From Clostridiales bacterium (lineage in GTDB: Bacteria > Bacillota > Clostridia > Christensenellales > CAG-314): 64,000 nt of DNA. Below, piece by piece: positions 17,866 to 27,215 of the stretch. The stretch covers positions 186,001 through 250,000 of the forward strand of contig JAFLVK010000002.1 in assembly GCA_022508345.1 (NCBI GenBank). The letters are read 5' to 3'. Below the pieces are notes generated by a model, which was given only the letters and a program-made list of their open reading frames with translations, did not search any database and was not told the origin of the DNA. Both the position numbers and the translations under genes were made by a program. Numbering within the stretch: position 1 is the first letter of the stretch; every line of letters begins with the position of its first letter.

Positions 17866-17918
17866 CTAAAGGTTGATTTTAGGTAAAAACTGTCAAAATT
17901 ATTGACAGAGGAGCACAT

Positions 17919-19742
<1,824 letters not shown>

Positions 19743-19948
19743 CCCGACCAAGCGCGCGTGGGCTCGGTTGACAGCGGCTCACGCCTTGCAACCTTGCACA
19801 TTGTGTGCTACGCACCCACGCGGTCGGACTACTTAGGAAGGACACTCTGTGTCCTTTTCATTTTACACTGCAGGGGGAGATGACCGCCGCTCTCCCCTCT
19901 GCACCCCCTCACGCAAGGAAAAAACCTCGGTACACGCCCGAGGTTTTT
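19743..19948 (+). repeat. Structured 3' element, copy A (four-hairpin RNA-like repeat after typA)
   Basis: It begins at the first base after the typA stop. Order of parts: a long outer stem (CCGACC at 19744 and GCGTGGG, pairing with CCCACGC and GGTCGG around 19814-19828), a short hairpin AAGGACAC-TCT-GTGTCCTT (19838-19856), a third stem (19869-19880 with 19891-19903), and a terminator-like hairpin ACCTCGG/CCGAGGT followed by T5 (19919-19948). CCTTGC (19792-19797) can pair with GCAAGG (19913-19918). Copy B at 23433-23618 shares this plan, a 31-nt identical block (here 19803-19833) and compensatory changes in the second hairpin. The last hairpin probably terminates typA. Confidence 0.75.
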
Positions 19949-20043
19949 AACATATTTTCGCATTTATGCGTTCAGTCCTGCTCCGCGTCCTTTCACGCGC
20001 TCAAATATGTTCATTAGTTTTAATAATCTACTACTTAAACACA
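19949..20043. other. Non-coding gap between the typA element and luxC
   Basis: No gene is visible. It carries an inverted repeat AACATATTT (19949-19957) with AAATATGTT (about 20002-20010), and a smaller GCGT/ACGC hairpin inside. On the minus strand this gives AACATATTTGA, a string that also follows copy B of the structured element, so the repeat unit may extend a little beyond its terminator hairpin. Confidence 0.35.
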
Positions 20044-21303
20044 CTAATCAATCTCAACAAGTCGCGTGTATTCCCTTAGCGGGTACGTTCCGTCGTGAGC
20101 CTCACCGAAAAATGTTCGCGACAAGTCGCCGTTGGTCACGCGCACCACTCCCGCACAAATTAGCCGCTCGGCAAGTTCTTGCCGTTCGGTAATGTCCGAT
20201 AGCAGTCCGCAAGTTTGCAAATATCCTTTTTGCTTTTTGAGCGCCTTTACAATTTCGTTACGCGGCAACGCTTTGACCCACACGTTACGGAAGGTATAAG
20301 ACAATTCCAGTTCGGAATCCTCCTTCACCACAACCGACACGCCATCCTCACTCAATATTAGCGGATATTTGTTTTCCAATCTGTCGTTGTATAACTGAAC
20401 GCTGTTTCGTCCGCGCATTGCCATGTCAGCTTTGCCGAAACGCTTGTTTTCCTGCTTGAATATTTCAAAAAAGCGCCTGGCAAAGCCTTGCAATTCTTCT
20501 TTGCTGTCGGTGTCGTAAAATATTCCTTGACAGGATGAACACAACACCTGTTCCGTTGCGCATATGTGGCGGGCAAGTTCGCCTAGCTGTTCATCCGTTG
20601 CCTTTTGTGTAGCGTAGGCAAAAGACAACTTGTGCCCCCACGGGATGATTTTCGTAGTTACGTCGCACATGTCACGCGCTGCACGTTGAGCCATGTCTCC
20701 ACCCCACACTACTACGCCGTCGGCAAGTTTTGCAAGGCGTTTCAGCGTTTCGAATTCCGTTGACGGCACGTCGAAAACGTAGATATAATCCGCCAGGCTC
20801 GGTTCTTCCGCAATGAGGTCGGACAGCAGCTTTACCGACAAGCCCGAATCGCCCGACGGCAGCTTCAAAATGTTGATATTACCGCTCAGCAGCCCCTCGG
20901 CAACGCTGTACGCAGGCAGGCCGTCCACGTTACCTGCCGCAACGTGAAATAGTACGCCCAAAGGCGCAATTTTGCGCACTGTACCGCTTGAAAGCGGAGG
21001 CAGATTATCCCAGTTGCTACCCAGTTCAATTTCGCACTTGTAGCGCAGCACTTCCGCCGAAAATGCTTTCGCCATCGCCTGATAGCGCTCGTAACTTACG
21101 CCAAATTGGTTCAAAAGGGGGACGGCGATACTGTCGTAGTAGCCGTTTGCAGCCTTTTGGTACATCTTTTCGCTTGCGGCAATCACCGCTTCGGTTGTGA
21201 GCCGTTGCGGTTTGGACAATGTGTCAACAATGTCACTTTCAAGGCTTGTTATCAACTCGTCCTGTTTACTGTCCGGATATATATGTCCTTTATATAAAAT
21301 CAT
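20044..21303 (-). CDS. luxC: LuxC-like acyl-CoA/acyl-protein reductase
   Basis: A 419-residue member of the LuxC family, which reduces an activated fatty acyl group to the aldehyde with NADPH via an acyl-cysteine. It has the aldehyde-dehydrogenase-like cofactor region PLGVLFHVAAGNVDGLP (114-130), KLPSGDSG (147-154), and the Cys-containing segment QVLCSSCQG (252-260), with Cys255 the likely nucleophile. It lies 56 nt after luxE, in the same direction. No luxA, luxB or luxD is present. The aldehyde may serve lipid or secondary metabolism; the product is unknown. Confidence 0.85.
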   Translation of the reverse strand: MILYKGHIYPDSKQDELITSLESDIVDTLSKPQRLTTEAVIAASEKMYQKAANGYYDSIAVPLLNQFGVSYERYQAMAKAFSAEVLRYKCEIELGSNWDNLPPLSSGTVRKIAPLGVLFHVAAGNVDGLPAYSVAEGLLSGNINILKLPSGDSGLSVKLLSDLIAEEPSLADYIYVFDVPSTEFETLKRLAKLADGVVVWGGDMAQRAARDMCDVTTKIIPWGHKLSFAYATQKATDEQLGELARHICATEQVLCSSCQGIFYDTDSKEELQGFARRFFEIFKQENKRFGKADMAMRGRNSVQLYNDRLENKYPLILSEDGVSVVVKEDSELELSYTFRNVWVKALPRNEIVKALKKQKGYLQTCGLLSDITERQELAERLICAGVVRVTNGDLSRTFFGEAHDGTYPLREYTRLVEID

Positions 21304-21359
21304 AAGATTACAATCCTCTCAAAACATGCAATTTACCTTAAATACAGCACATCCGAGCT

Positions 21360-22478
21360 TCACTTTATCAAATCTTTTAGCATTTCTTCAGCGCCCTGAG
21401 CGCAGGTTACAACGTCTTTCACGCCTACGCGACCGAGTATTTCCAAATACGGCGATTTTTCCCCACACGCACAAGGAGTGTCGTGAAGTACGCCTATGTC
21501 GTCGGTAAGTATGCTAAGCATTGGCGCGCTGTCAAATATGGGAGTCAACAAGTTTACAAGCCCAGGTTGCCCGTTTGGCACAGGCTCGAACGTGTCAACA
21601 TCTCGTATTATTACCCTGCTGTACACAGGTACGTGAAAATGATGCTCGCGACAGTCGGTGTACAGTATCGGGTGCTCCACCGCTCCGAAAAACTCAATGA
21701 CGTGCTTGTCGTCCACGCCCAACACTTCGTAGGCAAGCTTGTAGAAGTCCTGCTTGCTCACCTGTTCGGCGTAAAACTGTTTCCAACCGCCGCCAAGGCA
21801 TATCAATGAGCCTTTGGGGAGCTTTACGGACAGCCCTTCTTCTTTCATCTGTCTAAGCAGGAAATACGTGTACGCGGGGAAACCCATCGTGCGTACAGGC
21901 ATATGTCCCTTGGAATACTTGACAAGCTTGTTTTTGATATTGTCCAGGTCCAGTTGATATTTGCCGTTCTTCCAATCCAGCGCATACACTCTTGATGCCG
22001 CAGGTGCAAAAAAGGTAAATCCCCACGCCGACTTGGATGCGCCCAGGCTGTTACTTTTCTTTGGACGGTAACCGAAAATGACGTAACGGGTGAGCCGCGC
22101 CGACCACAGCTTGTGGTACTTGGCAACATTTACCACCATTTTAAACGCGTTCCACATCGAGCGCCAGTTGAAGCCAACAAATGATTTCACACCGCCTGTG
22201 CCGCTGGACGTAACCTTGATGGGCATGCGACGCGTCGACATGGACAATATGCGGTGCCGTTTGAGGTACAACGTGGGCAAAAAGGGCAGCCGCTCCAAAT
22301 CTTTAGCCGTCTTGATGTCGTCGGGCGAAAAGCCCGCCTTGTCCAGTATTTCTCGGTACTCTGTGCAGTGTTTGTAGTGAAAACGACAATTGTCTCGCAT
22401 TGCCTTTACAAACAGCTGCTCATTCTTTTCAATTTTGTACGGCTTTCGCGCCGCAAACAGTCTATCTACACTTGACAT
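21360..22478 (-). CDS. luxE: LuxE-like acyl-protein synthetase
   Basis: A 372-residue adenylate-forming enzyme. It shows the ATP loop TSSGTGG (residues 90-96), a YRPKKSNSLGASKS region, an EFFGAVEHP segment and a CGEKSPYLEILGR C-terminal motif. Family knowledge: LuxE activates a fatty acid as acyl-AMP, binds it on a Cys near its C-terminus, and hands it to LuxC; Cys359, 14 residues from the end, is well placed for this. The ATG at 22478 is chosen over the upstream TTG at 22505 because the promoter -10 box lies within the latter's coding sequence. There is no Shine-Dalgarno; the mRNA is probably leaderless. Confidence 0.85.
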   Translation of the reverse strand: MSSVDRLFAARKPYKIEKNEQLFVKAMRDNCRFHYKHCTEYREILDKAGFSPDDIKTAKDLERLPFLPTLYLKRHRILSMSTRRMPIKVTSSGTGGVKSFVGFNWRSMWNAFKMVVNVAKYHKLWSARLTRYVIFGYRPKKSNSLGASKSAWGFTFFAPAASRVYALDWKNGKYQLDLDNIKNKLVKYSKGHMPVRTMGFPAYTYFLLRQMKEEGLSVKLPKGSLICLGGGWKQFYAEQVSKQDFYKLAYEVLGVDDKHVIEFFGAVEHPILYTDCREHHFHVPVYSRVIIRDVDTFEPVPNGQPGLVNLLTPIFDSAPMLSILTDDIGVLHDTPCACGEKSPYLEILGRVGVKDVVTCAQGAEEMLKDLIK

Positions 22479-22484
22479 ATTTAA

Positions 22485-22513
22485 ATTGTAACATCTAAAC
22501 TGCAAATTGGCAA
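22485..22513 (-). promoter_or_regulatory. luxE promoter, probably giving a leaderless mRNA
   Basis: On the minus strand TTGCCA (22513-22508) and TACAAT (22490-22485) are 17 nt apart. Only TTAAAT separates the -10 from the luxE ATG, so transcription is expected to start at or within a base or two of the initiation codon. Confidence 0.65.
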
Positions 22514-22539
22514 TACACTACTTTATGTTCTACCTAAAC

Positions 22540-22570
22540 AAAAAGCCGACAGAAAATCTGTCAGCTTTTT
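22540..22570 (-). terminator. Rho-independent terminator of the nth-obgE-yhbY-yfcE operon
   Basis: AAAAAGC-C-GACAG pairs with CTGTC-A-GCTTTTT around AAAAT, with one mismatch; on the minus strand the stem's T run continues. It is 12 nt past the yfcE stop. Confidence 0.75.
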
Positions 22571-22581
22571 TAATATCAATA

Positions 22582-23097
22582 TTATTGCCAGTCCAATTGT
22601 TTTAAAATTTCACCGTTCACAAGTTTTAGCGTTATGCCCTGTTCGTCAATTGTCATGTAGCTGGGGGCACTGTCGCGCGGACGGGATAAGGACCCGACGT
22701 TAGCAATGTACAAGCCGTTGTAAAGCTGCAAGCGTCCAACGTGGGTGTGTCCGTGCACCAGTACGTCACCCGTGTGTAGCATTGGCGGGATACGCATACT
22801 GTTGTAACGGTCGCCATGAGTGAAAAATAGGGTTCTTCCAAAGTGATACATAATCGCACTATCTTCCATTCCGCAAGGGAGAAAGCTCTCTGCAGTTGCG
22901 TAGTCGTTGTTCCCCTTTACTAGGTACAGCACGCCGTCAAGCTCTGCCACAAGTTCGGCAACCTGCTGGGGACTGCTCCACCCAAACAAATCACCGCACA
23001 CCACCGTTTTGTCGGGGTGTTCGCGACGGGATATATCTATCGCCTGTTGCAAGCTATTTACATTGCCATGAAAGTCAGCAAATACAAGAATTTTCAA
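22582..23097 (-). CDS. yfcE: YfcE-family metallophosphoesterase
   Basis: A 171-residue calcineurin-like phosphodiesterase. The metal-binding motifs are complete: D-x-H in FADFHGN (residues 7-13), GDLFG, GNND (about 63-66), HGD and the final GHTHVGR. Family knowledge: YfcE/MJ0936 proteins hydrolyse phosphodiester bonds with Mn2+; the natural substrate is unclear. I chose a TTG start at 23097 (MKILVFADFHGN), preceded by GTGAGG, because the ATG 30 nt upstream adds a non-homologous peptide that merely overlaps yhbY. It is the last gene of its operon. Confidence 0.88.
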   Translation of the reverse strand: MKILVFADFHGNVNSLQQAIDISRREHPDKTVVCGDLFGWSSPQQVAELVAELDGVLYLVKGNNDYATAESFLPCGMEDSAIMYHFGRTLFFTHGDRYNSMRIPPMLHTGDVLVHGHTHVGRLQLYNGLYIANVGSLSRPRDSAPSYMTIDEQGITLKLVNGEILKQLDWQ

Positions 23098-23107
23098 TAC
23101 ATGAGCC

Positions 23108-23401
23108 TCACAGTTGAATGTGTTCAATGCCCTCTTTGTCGCTACGCTTGTACACTACAAAGCGGTTGCCTATTGCCAGCACAGGCTCGCACTTCAGCAA
23201 TTCGCACACCTCAGCGCACATTGTCTTAGCAGTTAAATCGCAGCTTTTGAGCGCAGCCACCTTTACCAACTCGTGGTGGTAAAGCGCAACTTCAATTTCC
23301 TTTACAATATTTTCCGTAAGCTCACCTTTGCCCACTATCACTGCGGGCTTCAAGGTATTAGCCAATGCCTTTAATTTACTTCTTTGTTTTGTCGTTATCA
23401 T
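23108..23401 (-). CDS. yhbY: YhbY-type CRM RNA-binding protein
   Basis: A 97-residue CRM-domain protein that binds pre-50S ribosomal particles. The sequence MITTKQRSKLKALANTLKP starts exactly as in the family, GKGELTENIVKEI follows, and the end VLAIGNRFVVYKRS is canonical. The ATG at 23401 has AAAGGAAA as ribosome-binding site. A longer frame opening at 23464 is an artefact, since it translates through the terminator hairpin of the upstream structured element. It sits between that element (after obgE) and yfcE. Confidence 0.92.
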   Translation of the reverse strand: MITTKQRSKLKALANTLKPAVIVGKGELTENIVKEIEVALYHHELVKVAALKSCDLTAKTMCAEVCELLKCEPVLAIGNRFVVYKRSDKEGIEHIQL

Positions 23402-23432
23402 AAATGTTTCCTTTGCTTTCAAATATGTTCCG

Positions 23433-23618
23433 AAAAACCACGGACCTGCGCCGAGGTTTTTCACCTTGCGGGGGATGCTGGGGCATGCGACTCCCCAGCT
23501 AAGTCAAATCAGACAAGGATGCGGGAGCATCCTTCCACAGTAGTCCGACCGCGTGGGTGCGTAGCACACGCTAGTGCAAGGTCGCATAGTCGACCAAGTC
23601 CACGCGCGTTTGGTCGGG
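23433..23618 (-). repeat. Structured 3' element, copy B (four-hairpin RNA-like repeat after obgE)
   Basis: It starts at the base after the obgE stop and reads in the same direction. Parts match copy A at 19743-19948: CCCGACCAA start, outer stem, a 31-nt identical block (23539-23569), hairpin AAGGATGC-TCCC-GCATCCTT (23515-23534), a GCTGGGG/CCCCAGC stem (23477-23499), CCTTGC (23581-23576) able to pair with GCAAGG (23469-23464), and a final ACCTCGG/CCGTGGT hairpin with T5 (23433-23463). Two base pairs in the second hairpin are exchanged relative to copy A but still pair. It lies between obgE and yhbY and may attenuate the downstream genes. Confidence 0.75.
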
Positions 23619-24881
23619 TCAATCTACAAATTCAAATTCTATATCACCGACAATTACAGTGCTGCCGTCGTGCGCGCCACGTTTGCGAAGCTCGGCAATT
23701 ACACCGCGCTCCTTCAACACGCGTTGGAAGTAACGGAAGCTGTCGTAGTCGTCTATGTTTACCTTGCGGGCAAGCATCGTTACCAATCCGCCCGTAACCT
23801 CGAATACGTCTTCTTCAAGCATATCAATTGCAAAGTCGTCCGTTTCCTCTTTTTGTAGCTTGACGGGGGTAAACTGCAACGGTTCAAGAGGTGGCAATGT
23901 TTCAAGCAGTTTCGCAACCGCTACAATAAGCTCGTCCACACCCTCGTGAATGATTGTCGTCATGGGAATGACCTGATACTTCTTGCCGTATTTTTTCTTG
24001 AAACGCTGCAAATTTTCCTCTGAAGAGGGCATGTCCATTTTGTTGGCGACAACAATCATGGGCAGCTCCTTGAGGCTATCGTCGTAGCTGTAAATTTCGT
24101 TGTTGATAAGTTCAAAGTCAGCTAATGGGTCGCGATCTTCACTACCGCTGATATCCAGCACATGCACCAGCAAACGCGTGCGCTCAATGTGGCGCAAAAA
24201 GCTGTGTCCCAAGCCTGCTCCCTCACTTGCGCCCTCAATAAGCCCGGGGATATCCGCCATGACAAATGTTGTGTCGTAGTACTTTACCACACCGAGATTG
24301 GGTGAAAGCGTTGTAAAGTGGTAATTGGCAATCTTGGGCTTGGCGTCGGACACAACGGACAGCAGCGTGCTTTTGCCAACATTGGGGAAGCCCACCAAGC
24401 CGACGTCTGCGATGGTTTTCAGTTCCAACGTAACTTCGTACTGCTCGGTCTTCACGCCATGCTCGGCAAACGCAGGGGATTGCCTCCTGGATGTTTTGAA
24501 GTGCCAGTTGCCTCTTCCGCCCTTACCGCCGGTGAGTATCACTTCGCGCTGTCCGTCCTCGAACATATCCGCAACAATATCTCCGTCGGCATTTTTGACA
24601 ACGGTACCCACAGGCACCTTGACAATGATGTCTGCGCCCTGCTTGCCGAAGGAGCGTTGTCTACCGCCGTTTTCGCCGTTGCCCGCGCGGAAATGCTTTT
24701 GGTAATGAAAGGCATTCAAGGTGTTTTCCGATGTGGTTGCAACAAATACAACGTCGCCACCTTTACCGCCGTCGCCACCGTCGGGTCCACCATTGGGAAC
24801 GTATTTTTCCGTGTGCAGACTTGCCGAGCCGTTTCCGCCGTCGCCTGCCTTGATGTAAATTTTTACTTTGTCGATAAACAT
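23619..24881 (-). CDS. obgE: Obg-family GTPase ObgE/CgtA
   Basis: A 420-residue GTPase for 50S subunit assembly and growth control. The glycine-rich Obg fold opens the protein (MFIDKVKIYIKAGDGGNG), then the G domain (G1 GFPNVGKST, G3 DIPGLIEGASEGAGLGHSF, G4 NKMD) and the C-terminal OCT domain ending FEFVD. The start is set at 24881 since the ATG at 24902 overlaps the ribosome-binding site AAGGAAAA. It is 27 nt after the oxidoreductase gene and is followed at once by structured element copy B. Confidence 0.96.
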   Translation of the reverse strand: MFIDKVKIYIKAGDGGNGSASLHTEKYVPNGGPDGGDGGKGGDVVFVATTSENTLNAFHYQKHFRAGNGENGGRQRSFGKQGADIIVKVPVGTVVKNADGDIVADMFEDGQREVILTGGKGGRGNWHFKTSRRQSPAFAEHGVKTEQYEVTLELKTIADVGLVGFPNVGKSTLLSVVSDAKPKIANYHFTTLSPNLGVVKYYDTTFVMADIPGLIEGASEGAGLGHSFLRHIERTRLLVHVLDISGSEDRDPLADFELINNEIYSYDDSLKELPMIVVANKMDMPSSEENLQRFKKKYGKKYQVIPMTTIIHEGVDELIVAVAKLLETLPPLEPLQFTPVKLQKEETDDFAIDMLEEDVFEVTGGLVTMLARKVNIDDYDSFRYFQRVLKERGVIAELRKRGAHDGSTVIVGDIEFEFVD

Positions 24882-24908
24882 TGTGTAATTTTCCTTAAAC
24901 AATTGTTG

Positions 24909-26162
24909 TTAGCGGGATTTGGTGTATTGTTTTACAATTGCGTGGGCAGCTTTTAGTCCGTCTGCCACAGCATTAGCCACAGTGCTTGCGCCTAGAGCGT
25001 CGCCGCCGACGTACAGGTTAAGCCTGGGGTTAGTGGGGTTGTGACCGTCAATAAGCGATGCATAAAAAGCACCGTAAATGTTGTCCACATCGAATTTGCT
25101 GCCCAATGCGGCAACAACTGTGTCACACTCCACAACGGATGTTTCGTCTGTTACCGTCAGCTTACCTCTGCCCTCGCTTACAGTTTTGGCAAGCGTAAGC
25201 TGCAGCTTGCCGTCAATTTTTTGTAGCCTTACAGGTGCAACATTGTAGACAAATTCCACACCTTCGCTGTAAGAGTCGTCAATCTCTTTGGAAAAGGCAG
25301 GCATATCCAGTCGGGTGCGACGGTATGCAACGGTAGCGTTACCGCCACTGCGTTTTGCAAGCCGTGCACAGTCCATTGCAGTGTTTCCACCGCCGATAAC
25401 TACCACGTCGCCACTGATACTTTTGCTTTTCAAAAATTCGTCATATGGCATTGCAAGCTCACTGCCCTCTATTCCCAGCCCGTACAACACGCTTGCGCCT
25501 GTTGCAACGTACACGGCGTCGTAGCTATCGGTAAGCTGTAACGCATCCTTGTGCTTTGCGCGCTGTTGATTTGTTTGCCAGGGGTATATCTTGCGCACAA
25601 ATATGTCTTCAAAGTTTACGTCCTTTTTTACCACGGTGAATTTGCCGTCAATAGCTTTCAGTACTCTTTCTATTGCCTCCCGCGGCAAACGGAAATCGGG
25701 AATTAGCTTCAATGTTGACAGCAGTTCATCACGCTCGAATATCGTCACGTCGGCGCCCTGCTCGTACAGCTTGACGGCAAGCGTAATACCGCTGACACCG
25801 CCGCCCACAACTGCAACCTTAAGTCCGTCGCTTTTGCTACCCGGGCGAACTTTACGTTCCACCTTGTAGGGATACGCTGCAAATACTGCGCGCTCCACTT
25901 CGCCCATTTTGACAGACTGCCCGTTTTTACTCAGCACGCAGCTGCCCTGACAATGCTTGTCGTGCGGGCAAACGTAGCCGCATATTTCGCCGAATGGGTG
26001 CCCTATGACATTTACCGCAGTGCCGTACTCTCCGTCTGCAACATGCCGCAAAAAGGTGGGAATGTCGCAACCAACAGGGCAAGCGTCCTTGCAGTGCGGG
26101 ACCCTGCACCCAAGGCAGCGCTTACATTCGATATCTAAGTTGTGAGTTACACCGTTACTCAA
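24909..26162 (-). CDS. FAD/NADPH oxidoreductase, glutamate synthase small-subunit-like (GltD family)
   Basis: A 417-residue protein. Residues 10-75 carry the N-terminal iron-sulfur module of GltD-like proteins (CKRCLGCRVPHCKDACPVGCD, CGYVCPHDKHC). Two dinucleotide-binding motifs follow: FAD site VAVVGGGVSG (about 115-124) and NADPH site VVVIGGGNTAMDCAR (about 252-266). The end, YVGGDALGASTVANAVADG, is typical. Such stand-alone proteins pass electrons between NAD(P)H and an iron-sulfur partner; without a large GltB nearby its partner is unknown. It overlaps nth by 8 nt. Confidence 0.85.
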   Translation of the reverse strand: MSNGVTHNLDIECKRCLGCRVPHCKDACPVGCDIPTFLRHVADGEYGTAVNVIGHPFGEICGYVCPHDKHCQGSCVLSKNGQSVKMGEVERAVFAAYPYKVERKVRPGSKSDGLKVAVVGGGVSGITLAVKLYEQGADVTIFERDELLSTLKLIPDFRLPREAIERVLKAIDGKFTVVKKDVNFEDIFVRKIYPWQTNQQRAKHKDALQLTDSYDAVYVATGASVLYGLGIEGSELAMPYDEFLKSKSISGDVVVIGGGNTAMDCARLAKRSGGNATVAYRRTRLDMPAFSKEIDDSYSEGVEFVYNVAPVRLQKIDGKLQLTLAKTVSEGRGKLTVTDETSVVECDTVVAALGSKFDVDNIYGAFYASLIDGHNPTNPRLNLYVGGDALGASTVANAVADGLKAAHAIVKQYTKSR

Positions 26163-26787
26163 CGTGATTCTCCTTATAGTATTTGCATAAATGGCTCACG
26201 TGACACTCACCGCACATTGGACGTTGCGACTTGCAAACGTATCTGCCGTGAAGCAAAATGTAGTGATGACTGTCCGCCCACTGATCTGACGGTATTGCTT
26301 GCATAAGCTGTTTTTCCGTGTCCAGTACGTTTGTGGCGTTTGCAATGCCCAGTCGGTTGGACACGCGGAAAACGTGCGTATCCACTGCAATAGCTTGTCC
26401 ACCGAATGCAACCGCGTACACGACGTTAGCGGTTTTTCTGCCTACGCCTGCAAGCGTCCGCAGCTCCTCCAGCGTCGATGGTACAACACCGCCATAGCGC
26501 GTTACTATATCCGTTGACATTTGCTTCAAGTAGGTTGCCTTGCTGTGGTAAAAACCGCAAGAGCGGATAAGCTCCTCTATTGTTTCCAGTGGCAATGCCG
26601 ACATGGCTTGTGGAGTGGGCGCAACTGCAAACAGCGCTGGCGTAACCTGATTTACGCGCTTGTCTGTGCATTGCGCGGAAAGTATCACTGCTGTAAGCAA
26701 CTCAAAGGGCGAGTTGAAAACCAACTCGCTCTTAGCGTTGGGGAAATCTTGTGATAGTATTTCTAAAATAGCTTTTGTATCTGCCAT
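26155..26787 (-). CDS. nth: Endonuclease III
   Basis: A 210-residue base-excision repair glycosylase/AP lyase for oxidised pyrimidines. The helix-hairpin-helix LAGVGRKTANVV carries the catalytic Lys, and VDTHVFR the catalytic Asp about 18 residues later. The C-terminal 4Fe-4S loop is intact (C-x6-C-x2-C-x5-C, VCKSQRPMCGECHVSHLC). Normal length. It heads the nth-gltD-like-obgE-yhbY-yfcE operon, with a roughly 80-nt structured leader and a promoter at 26873-26901. Confidence 0.95.
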   Translation of the reverse strand: MADTKAILEILSQDFPNAKSELVFNSPFELLTAVILSAQCTDKRVNQVTPALFAVAPTPQAMSALPLETIEELIRSCGFYHSKATYLKQMSTDIVTRYGGVVPSTLEELRTLAGVGRKTANVVYAVAFGGQAIAVDTHVFRVSNRLGIANATNVLDTEKQLMQAIPSDQWADSHHYILLHGRYVCKSQRPMCGECHVSHLCKYYKENHVE

Positions 26788-26866
26788 ATGTCACTCGGGT
26801 ATTCGTCTTGGAGCCTAGCGCAAGCGATGTCTGCAATCCGAACACCCTCGCTCCTGCATATATAGT
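26788..26866 (-). promoter_or_regulatory. Structured 5' leader of nth
   Basis: Reading the minus strand, GGAGC (26855-26851) can pair with GCTCC (26815-26811), and GGGTGTTCG (26847-26839) with CGAATACCC (26806-26798, one G-U). The two helices interleave, so they form either a pseudoknot or alternative folds, and the second ends 11 nt before the ATG, over the ribosome-binding site. A related string, GAGGGTGTTCGG, also follows the galK stop (near 4290-4305). No known riboswitch was recognised. Confidence 0.4.
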
Positions 26867-26872
26867 ATTTAA

Positions 26873-26901
26873 ACTATATCATATTTGACAGTTTTTATCA
26901 A
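26873..26901 (-). promoter_or_regulatory. Promoter of the nth operon
   Basis: On the minus strand TTGATA (26901-26896) and TATAGT (26878-26873) are spaced by 17 nt, directly after the DUF3343 gene. Confidence 0.6.
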
Positions 26902-26911
26902 CAGTTTGCAA

Positions 26912-27163
26912 CTAAATACGCGCCACCGTTGTACCGTACCCGGTGTTTCTCACAACGAAAAATCCAACAAATGTTTCGCCGCTTGCAAGCGCCTGACGGA
27001 CGTGTGGGAAAACACTTTTGTCGAATTTCACAGACAGCCCGCAGCCGACGTTTGCGCTTCTCGGTGTGGACACAAGCGCGCACGTTACGCCGTTACCAAG
27101 CAAAAAATTGTACGCCCTGATTGAAACGCTCCTTGACCTGTAAACAGCAATTATATATTCCAT
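26912..27163 (-). CDS. DUF3343 putative sulfur/selenium carrier-like protein
   Basis: An 83-residue protein of the DUF3343 family: YIIAVYRSRSVSIRAYNFLL, then TPRSANVGCGLSVKF with the single conserved Cys at position 41. Ribosome-binding site AGGAGAA. DUF3343 genes characteristically neighbour a class-V aminotransferase of the cysteine-desulfurase type, and that gene lies divergently 114 nt away. The conserved CGL motif suggests persulfide or selenide handling, but no biochemical function is established. Confidence 0.85.
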   Translation of the reverse strand: MEYIIAVYRSRSVSIRAYNFLLGNGVTCALVSTPRSANVGCGLSVKFDKSVFPHVRQALASGETFVGFFVVRNTGYGTTVARI

Positions 27164-27215
27164 AATATTCTCCTATGTAAAAGCGATACAATCTATGCTA
27201 TGTAGTAGCATACCA

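Noticed and set aside
17721..17918. Possible glmS ribozyme upstream of glmS
   Set aside because: The 198-nt leader lacks the conserved ribozyme core (AGCGCC-type start and its pseudoknot strands) and contains only a normal ribosome-binding site.
23402..23464. N-terminal extension of YhbY (about 21 residues)
   Set aside because: The extra codons translate through the terminator hairpin of structured element copy B, while the family start MITTKQRSK at 23401 has its own ribosome-binding site.
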